Shown piece by piece: positions 59,192 to 64,000 of a DNA stretch of 64,000 bases (position 1 is the stretch's first letter; every line of letters begins with the position of its first letter). This DNA is from Verrucomicrobiia bacterium (GTDB taxonomy: Bacteria; Verrucomicrobiota; Verrucomicrobiia; Limisphaerales; DSYF01): assembly GCA_035765895.1 (NCBI GenBank), contig DASTWL010000034.1, positions 1 through 64,000 of the forward strand, given 5' to 3'. The translations under genes were made by a program, and so were the position numbers. The notes below the pieces were generated by a model. That model had not been told where the DNA came from. It saw only the letters and a program-made list of their open reading frames with translations, and did not search any database.

Positions 59192-60658
59192 TCAACCTCC
59201 CGCCCGCAACGCGGCGTCAAAGCGTTGCCACAGTTCTTCGGGCTCCTCGAGCCCCACGGACACGCGGATCAAATCCCGCGGCACGCCACACGCCTCGGCC
59301 CACTCGAGCTCCGTGTAATGCGCCAGCAACGTGAACGGGCACGCGAGGGTGAACACCGTGCCCAAACTCGGCCCCTTGCACACGCGCAACGCATCAAAAA
59401 TCCGCGGCGCCGTCGCGGCGGCGTTTTTCGGCAGAAAGGTCACGAGCGAACCCCAACCGCCCTGCGGCCGCCGCACCGCCTCGTAGGCCTCGCTGAATTC
59501 CCATTTGGGATACCACACGCGTTCGACGAGCGGATGCGCGCGCAGCTTTTCCGCGATGAACAGGCCGTTCGCATTGTGGCGGTGCATCCGGTGCGGAAAC
59601 GTGCGCGCCTGCTCCGCCAGCACGGCGGCGTCGCCGCCCCAAAGGAGTTCCTCGTGCTGCGCCCGCACAATGGCTTTCAACTCCGCGTGCAGCGGTGAAC
59701 GCGGATTGCAAATCAGGGCGCCCGCCATCACGTCGCACGTGCCCGCGACATATTTGGTCAGGCTCGTGGCGATCAGGTCGGCGTAACGCCCCAGATCCAC
59801 GTTCACGGGCGACGCCACCACGTCGTCGGCAATCAGCGGAACGCCGTGCTGTTTCAAAATCGGCGAGATGCGTCGCACGTCCGCCGAACCGAGCAGCGGG
59901 TTGCCCGGAATTTCGCAGAACGCCGCGGCGACTTGCTCGCGCGACAAAATTTCGCGCAAGCCCGCCTCGATGTGGTCAAGGTCGTGCAATAAATGCGTGC
60001 CCGTGCCGAGCTTCTGTTGAAGCTTGAGCGTGTCCACATAGGGAAAGCCCATCTGCACGGTGCGCCAGTCGGGCCGGCGCTCGTTCACCGCGCGCAGCGC
60101 GGCATATTGCGCCGCCATGCCGGTCGGGGCGAGAAACACATCGTCCGGCTCGCAGTGGTAGAATTCCGCCAGGCGTTTGCGCAGCGATTCGCGCAGCGCG
60201 GCGGCATCCGCAATGTCGGCCCGCCCGGCCAGCGCGGCTTCCGCCTGGCGGCTGCAAACAATCAACCCGGTGTGCTGCCAGAAATCCTTCAGCGCCTGCG
60301 TCCCTTCATCCGTGGTGATGACTCCGAAGACCCCCTTGCCGAGCACCAGGTTGGCGGAAGTGCGCCCGGCGAACCGGACATACGCGGCGGCAATCTTGGC
60401 GACCTTGAGCGAAGGGAACGGCAGACACGGATGGCCTTGACCAATTTGTTTTGCCAGTTCGCGAACGAGCGGATGAAACACAAACCGCGGATAGCCGAGC
60501 TTGAGTTGATCGACAACTTCCGGCCGCTTTTCCTCGTAACCAACGACGTCCGACCAGCGCGGCAGCGCCATGGACACGGCGTGGATGGAGTCCGGCAACG
60601 GTAGTCCCACTTCCGCCCCCTGCCAGACGGGATCCTTGAGCAAATCGCGCGCATTCAT
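59192..60658 (-). CDS. Large cystathionine gamma-synthase-like PLP enzyme
   Basis: The 488-residue protein is a Cys/Met-metabolism PLP enzyme with a longer N-terminal region than bacterial MetB, resembling fungal Str2-type cystathionine gamma-synthases. The Schiff-base Lys lies in TSLTKYVAGTCDVMAG; upstream are FLAPTGMAAQYAALRA and LIADDVVASPVNVDLG with the PLP Asp. It may form cystathionine from cysteine and an activated homoserine, or catalyse a related gamma-replacement. It overlaps the preceding PLP enzyme gene by four bases (ATGA) and is followed by the Rrf2 regulator. Confidence 0.85.
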   Translation of the reverse strand: MNARDLLKDPVWQGAEVGLPLPDSIHAVSMALPRWSDVVGYEEKRPEVVDQLKLGYPRFVFHPLVRELAKQIGQGHPCLPFPSLKVAKIAAAYVRFAGRTSANLVLGKGVFGVITTDEGTQALKDFWQHTGLIVCSRQAEAALAGRADIADAAALRESLRKRLAEFYHCEPDDVFLAPTGMAAQYAALRAVNERRPDWRTVQMGFPYVDTLKLQQKLGTGTHLLHDLDHIEAGLREILSREQVAAAFCEIPGNPLLGSADVRRISPILKQHGVPLIADDVVASPVNVDLGRYADLIATSLTKYVAGTCDVMAGALICNPRSPLHAELKAIVRAQHEELLWGGDAAVLAEQARTFPHRMHRHNANGLFIAEKLRAHPLVERVWYPKWEFSEAYEAVRRPQGGWGSLVTFLPKNAAATAPRIFDALRVCKGPSLGTVFTLACPFTLLAHYTELEWAEACGVPRDLIRVSVGLEEPEELWQRFDAALRAGG

Positions 60659-61812
60659 CCGAGCATCACCTGCAACGTTTCCTCGATGTCGCGGCGCAAA
60701 TCCACCACATCTTCTATGCCCACCGAAAGGCGCAACAGACCGTCGCCGATGCCAACCTTGTGCCGCACTTCACGAGGCACGGAGGCATGGGTCATCGTCG
60801 GCGGATGACAGATCAAGCTCTCCACGCCGCCGAGGCTTTCGGCGAGCGTGAAGTATTTCAGCTTGCGGCAAAACTCCAGCGCCTTCTCCGCCGAACAATC
60901 GAGTTCCGCGAGAAAAATGCCCGAGCCGGCCTTCATCTGCCGCTTCGCCAGCGCATGTTGCGGATGGCTTGGCAGAAAAGGATAACGCACGAGCTTCACG
61001 CCTTTGCGCTGCTCCATCCAGGCGGCGAGTTCGAGCGCGTTGGCCGAATGCCGCTCCATGCGCAGCGCGAGCGTGCGCTGGCCGCGCGCGGTGAGCCACG
61101 CATCGAAGGGCGACGGCTGGAGGCCGAGCGCCTTCTGCGCGAAAATCATCTTGTCCTGCCACGCCGGCTCATTGGTCGCGACGATGCCGCCGAGGCAGTC
61201 GCTGTGGCCGTTGGTGTATTTCGTGGTGGAGGAAAGCGAAAGCGTGGCGCCCAGTTCAACGGGGCGCTGGAGATATGGCGACGCAAAGGTGTTGTCCACC
61301 AGCACCGGCGCGCCGACTTCCCTTGCCACCGCACTGATGCCCGCAATGTCCACGATCTTGAGGAGCGGATTCGTCGGGCTCTCGAGCCAGACGAGCGCGG
61401 GCTTCACTTCGCGGATGGTGTTCCAATTCGCCTCGTCAGCCAGGTTCACGTAGCGCACTTGCACGCCAAACTTGGCGAAAACCTTGTCGAACAGCCGATA
61501 CGTGCAGCCATAAACATTTTCCTCCGCAACCACCACGTCGCCGGACTTGAGCGTGGAAACCACCGCGGTGATGGCCGACACGCCGCTGGCAAAGCAGGTG
61601 GCGAACTGCGCACCTTCGAGCGACGCAGCGCTCTGCTGGAGCAGGCGGAAGTTCGGGTTGCCCGAGCGCGTGTAATCGAAGCCGCCCGGGTTGCCGCTCT
61701 CGAAGGTGGAGGTCAGGAACACCGGCGGCATCACCGCGCCCGTGCCCTCCGAGAAGCCGCAGCTCTCGTGGACGGCGCGCGTGGTGAAGCCCGATTGGGG
61801 GTCTGCACTCAT
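60655..61812 (-). CDS. Cystathionine gamma-synthase/lyase family enzyme
   Basis: The 385-residue PLP enzyme has the standard bacterial length. Visible are GFTTRAVHESCG, YTRSGNPNFRLLQQSAASLE, FASGVSAITAVVSTL, LVWLESPTNPLLKIVDI, VLVDNTFASPYLQRP and the Schiff-base Lys in SLSSTTKYTNGHSD. It catalyses beta/gamma-elimination or replacement between cysteine, cystathionine and homocysteine; the direction cannot be told by eye. It is cotranslated with the second PLP enzyme and belongs to the cysK-led block. Confidence 0.92.
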   Translation of the reverse strand: MSADPQSGFTTRAVHESCGFSEGTGAVMPPVFLTSTFESGNPGGFDYTRSGNPNFRLLQQSAASLEGAQFATCFASGVSAITAVVSTLKSGDVVVAEENVYGCTYRLFDKVFAKFGVQVRYVNLADEANWNTIREVKPALVWLESPTNPLLKIVDIAGISAVAREVGAPVLVDNTFASPYLQRPVELGATLSLSSTTKYTNGHSDCLGGIVATNEPAWQDKMIFAQKALGLQPSPFDAWLTARGQRTLALRMERHSANALELAAWMEQRKGVKLVRYPFLPSHPQHALAKRQMKAGSGIFLAELDCSAEKALEFCRKLKYFTLAESLGGVESLICHPPTMTHASVPREVRHKVGIGDGLLRLSVGIEDVVDLRRDIEETLQVMLG

Positions 61813-61844
61813 GTCATTGAAACCGGAATAAAATGGACGCGGAC

Positions 61845-61911
61845 AAAAATCCCCTCACCCGCCCTCGGGCACCCTCTCCCCATCGGATGGGGAGAGGGAC
61901 GGGGTGAGGGG
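61845..61911 (-). terminator. Repeat-derived terminator downstream of cysK
   Basis: A long nested palindrome: outer arms CCCCTCACCC (61851-61860) and GGGTGAGGGG (61902-61911), inner perfect 13-bp arms CCCTCTCCCCATC/GATGGGGAGAGGG (61872-61898). On the minus strand ATTTTTG follows. It starts 8 bases past the cysK stop. The sequence has the look of a dispersed intergenic repeat that is used here as a terminator. Confidence 0.8.
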
Positions 61912-61919
61912 CCGGCCTA

Positions 61920-62894
61920 TCACTTCGCAATCAGGTCTTCCACGCTGTCGCTCTCGACGCTCACATCCGCGAAAAGCCACGCGCTGAGGTAGCGTTCGGC
62001 GGACGACGGCACGATGGCGACGATCTGCTTGCCGGCATTTTCCGGCCGCTTGGCCACTTCGAGCGCCGCCCAAATCGCCGCGCCGCTGGAAATGCCGACC
62101 GGGATGCCGTCGAGCTGGTTCACTTCCTTGGAGATCGGGCCGGAGTCTTCCTCGTTCACCTTGATGATTTCATCAATGATCTTGGTGTTCAGCACCACCG
62201 GCACAAAGCCCGCGCCCAACCCCTGCAACTTGTGCGGTCCCGGCGCGCCGCCCGAGAGCACCGCCGACTTCGCGGGCTCCACGGCGATCACCTTGAAGCT
62301 CGGTTTCCGGGCCTTGATGACTTCGCCAACGCCCGTGATGGTGCCGCCCGTGCCCACGCCGGAAATCAAAATGTCCACCTTGCCGTCGGTGTCCTTCCAA
62401 ATCTCCTCCGCGGTCGTCTGGCGATGAATTTCCGGGTTGGCTGGATTGGCGAACTGCTGCGGGATGATGCTGTTCGGAATCTGCGCATGCAGTTCCTCGG
62501 CCTTGGCGATGGCGCCCTTCATGCCTTTCGCGCCTTCGGTCAACACGAGCCGTGCGCCGAGAATCTTCAGCAGCTTGCGACGTTCGAGCGACATCGTCTC
62601 GGGCATGGTGAGGATGAGTTTCAGTCCACGTGCGGCGGCCACAAACGCCAAGGCGATGCCGGTGTTGCCGCTGGTGGGCTCAATCAACACCGCCCCGGGC
62701 TTGATTTTGCCTTCCCGTAACGCGGTATCAATCATGGACACTCCGATGCGGTCCTTGACGCTGGAAAGCGGGTTGAAGAATTCGAGCTTCAGGAGCACGT
62801 CGGCCACGGCGCCGTGTTTCTTGGCGGTGCGATTGAGGCGGACGAGCGGGGTGTTGCCGATGGTTTCCGTGATGTCATTGTAGATGCGTGCCAT
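61920..62894 (-). CDS. cysK: Cysteine synthase (O-acetylserine sulfhydrylase)
   Basis: CysK makes cysteine from O-acetylserine and sulfide. The 324-residue protein has [15 protein letters not shown], the PLP-Lys in [54 protein letters not shown] and [19 protein letters not shown], all standard CysK motifs. The usual C-terminal end is extended ([16 protein letters not shown]). It leads the block with the two transsulfuration enzymes and the Rrf2 gene, from which the palindromic terminator partly separates it. A candidate operator lies 28 bases upstream of the start. Confidence 0.97.
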   Translation of the reverse strand: MARIYNDITETIGNTPLVRLNRTAKKHGAVADVLLKLEFFNPLSSVKDRIGVSMIDTALREGKIKPGAVLIEPTSGNTGIALAFVAAARGLKLILTMPETMSLERRKLLKILGARLVLTEGAKGMKGAIAKAEELHAQIPNSIIPQQFANPANPEIHRQTTAEEIWKDTDGKVDILISGVGTGGTITGVGEVIKARKPSFKVIAVEPAKSAVLSGGAPGPHKLQGLGAGFVPVVLNTKIIDEIIKVNEEDSGPISKEVNQLDGIPVGISSGAAIWAALEVAKRPENAGKQIVAIVPSSAERYLSAWLFADVSVESDSVEDLIAK

Positions 62895-62921
62895 AGATGC
62901 TCTTTCGTTGTAGTGTTTGAT

Positions 62922-62942
62922 TAACGACCCAAAACGTCGTCG
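62922..62942. promoter_or_regulatory. Candidate sulfur operator 4: TAACGAC-N7-GTCGTCG
   Basis: The left arm is identical to operators 1 and 2, the spacing is again 7 (CCAAAAC), and five bases of the right arm match. It lies 28 bases upstream of the cysK start codon, consistent with control of cysteine synthesis by the same factor. Confidence 0.65.
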
Positions 62943-62950
62943 TTTGGTTC

Positions 62951-62983
62951 AAAACAAAAGTTGAAGCTTTCGCCTCAACTTTT
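62951..62983 (-). terminator. Intrinsic terminator of the upstream aminotransferase gene
   Basis: The arms AAAAGTTGA and TCAACTTTT with a short inner stem form the hairpin, followed on the minus strand by TTTTGTTTT. It lies 55 bases after the aminotransferase stop and just upstream of the cysK operator. Confidence 0.85.
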
Positions 62984-63037
62984 CCGTTCCGCCATCATCC
63001 CCGGAAATCGAAGACTGTCAAACGGGATTTTCGGCCG

Positions 63038-64000
63038 TCACTTGCTCAGCTTCCCCGTAAACCGCTTCAGCCGCACCATCGCTTCCTTGATGTTGTCCAG
63101 GCTGGTCGCATAGGCGCAACGGATGAAGCCTTCACCGCAATCGCCGAAGGCGGTGCCGGGGACGGCCGCCACCTTTTCCTCGTGCAGGAGCTTCAACGCA
63201 AAGTCCTTCGACTTGAGCCCGAACTTTGCCACGCTTGGAAACGCGTAGAACGCGCCAAGCGGTCGATGGCATTCGAGCCCCATGTCGGCGAAGGCGGACG
63301 CGATAAAATTTCGCCGCCGGCGATACTCGTCCGTCATGGTCGCCACATCCTTCGTGCGGGCGAGCGCTTCGACGGCGGCCTTCTGGGCGAGCGACGAGGC
63401 GCAGAGCATCGTGTATTGATGCACCTTCATCATCGCTTCGATCAATTCCGCCGGCCCCGCGGCGTAACCGAGCCGGTAGCCCGTCATGGCCCACGCCTTT
63501 GAAAAGCCGTGCAGGAAAATCGTGCGGTCCTTCATGCCGGGCAAACTCACGATGCTGACGTGCGGTGTGTCGTAAGTCAGTTCGGCGTAGATTTCGTCCG
63601 TAATGACAATGAGGTCGCGTTCACGCGCAAATGCCGCGATGTCCTCCAAGTCCTGCCGGCTCATGATCGCGCCGGTCGGGTTGTTGGGGAAATTCAGCAT
63701 CAACAGCTTGGTCTTCGGCGTGCATTTCGCCTCCAACATCGCACGTGTCAGGCGGAAACCGTTCTCGGCACTCGTCTCCACCGCGAGTGGTGTGCCGCCC
63801 GCAAAGAGAATCGTCGCACGATACGAGACATAGCACGGCTCGTGGTAAAGCACTTCGTCGCCCGGATTGATGAGTGCGCGCAAGGCGAGATCGAGCGCCT
63901 CGCTGACACCGACCGTGACGAGGACTTCGTTGTCCGGGTTGTATTCCGCGCCGAAGTGCTTCGCGACGTATTTGGACAGCGCCCGGCGCAGTTCGATGTA
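63038..64000 (-). CDS. Class I/II aminotransferase (5' end beyond window)
   Basis: At least 320 residues are visible; the N-terminus lies outside the window. The frame stays open to base 64000 (reading YIELRRALSKYV...), so ATG at 63883 is internal. Fold-type I motifs are FPNNPTGAIMS with the conserved Asn, ITDEIYAELTYD with the PLP Asp and Tyr, and the Schiff-base Lys in HGFSKAWAMTGYRLGY, followed by the substrate Arg in GFIRCAYATS. It resembles aspartate/alanine-type aminotransferases of subgroup I-gamma, but the substrate is open. It ends in a terminator and is separate from cysK. Confidence 0.9.
   Translation of the reverse strand, partial: YIELRRALSKYVAKHFGAEYNPDNEVLVTVGVSEALDLALRALINPGDEVLYHEPCYVSYRATILFAGGTPLAVETSAENGFRLTRAMLEAKCTPKTKLLMLNFPNNPTGAIMSRQDLEDIAAFARERDLIVITDEIYAELTYDTPHVSIVSLPGMKDRTIFLHGFSKAWAMTGYRLGYAAGPAELIEAMMKVHQYTMLCASSLAQKAAVEALARTKDVATMTDEYRRRRNFIASAFADMGLECHRPLGAFYAFPSVAKFGLKSKDFALKLLHEEKVAAVPGTAFGDCGEGFIRCAYATSLDNIKEAMVRLKRFTGKLSK

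Overview
The window is high-GC bacterial chromosome with almost every base coding. Gene content points to Verrucomicrobiota, probably a Limisphaerales/Pedosphaera-like lineage. The indicators are an ECF sigma factor followed by a FecR/LamG anti-sigma protein and a GH29 fucosidase, large secreted Ig-like repeat proteins, a planctomycete-type cytochrome c, short ORF-embedded repeats, and starts without clear Shine-Dalgarno sites. This placement is an inference from gene style; no rRNA or tRNA gene was found.

Layout. 1-3.3 kb: the N-terminal part of a giant secreted repeat protein. 3.5-13.3 kb: a small basic protein, an aldo/keto reductase, a sugar isomerase-like protein, TatD, a D-lactate dehydrogenase-like flavoprotein/Fe-S fusion, DusB, YraN, RNase HII and a Ser/Thr kinase. 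13.4-16 kb: ilvC, ilvN and a MnmC-like methyltransferase. 16-20 kb: the sigma/FecR-LamG/fucosidase operon. 20-25.9 kb: a class V aminotransferase, an unknown secreted protein and an HpnA-like epimerase on one strand; a TPR protein, a small unknown protein, mtnA and yajQ on the other. 25.87-27.37 kb: a conspicuously AT-rich cassette of two secreted proteins of unknown function. 27.4-34.9 kb: infA, an HTH/metallo-hydrolase fusion, a glycerate kinase remnant, a glutaredoxin, an AraC regulator, a lipoprotein, recG, a phosphoesterase, a CoaB-like protein and a PhyH-type dioxygenase. 35-41.7 kb: a 2063-residue alpha-2-macroglobulin-like protein carrying several in-frame repeat insertions, coupled to a small membrane protein. 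41.7-45.8 kb: an RluA synthase, a parallel beta-helix protein, a GH5 glycosidase and a cytochrome c.

45.9-62.9 kb is a nearly complete sulfur assimilation region, all on the minus strand and in three transcription blocks. Block A is DUF2061-cysH-cysD-cysN-cysI-cbiX. Block B is yezD-porin-sbp-M14 hydrolase-cysT-cysW-cysA. Block C is cysK, two transsulfuration PLP enzymes and an Rrf2 regulator. Sulfate crosses the outer membrane (porin), is captured (Sbp) and imported (CysTWA), activated (CysDN), reduced (CysH, CysI with siroheme that CbiX may help make), and fixed as cysteine (CysK) and cystathionine. No cysC is present in the window.

The most interesting signal is an inverted repeat, TAACGAC-N7-GTCGTTA, that occurs ahead of all three sulfur blocks. 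It is the obvious candidate operator for the Rrf2 protein encoded among them. Blocks A and B also share a second palindrome in their leaders (TGGCGGC / GCCGCCA). Other points of interest are the AT-rich secreted-protein pair, the M14-type hydrolase inside the sulfate transport operon, and the palindromic elements inserted in frame in the macroglobulin gene.
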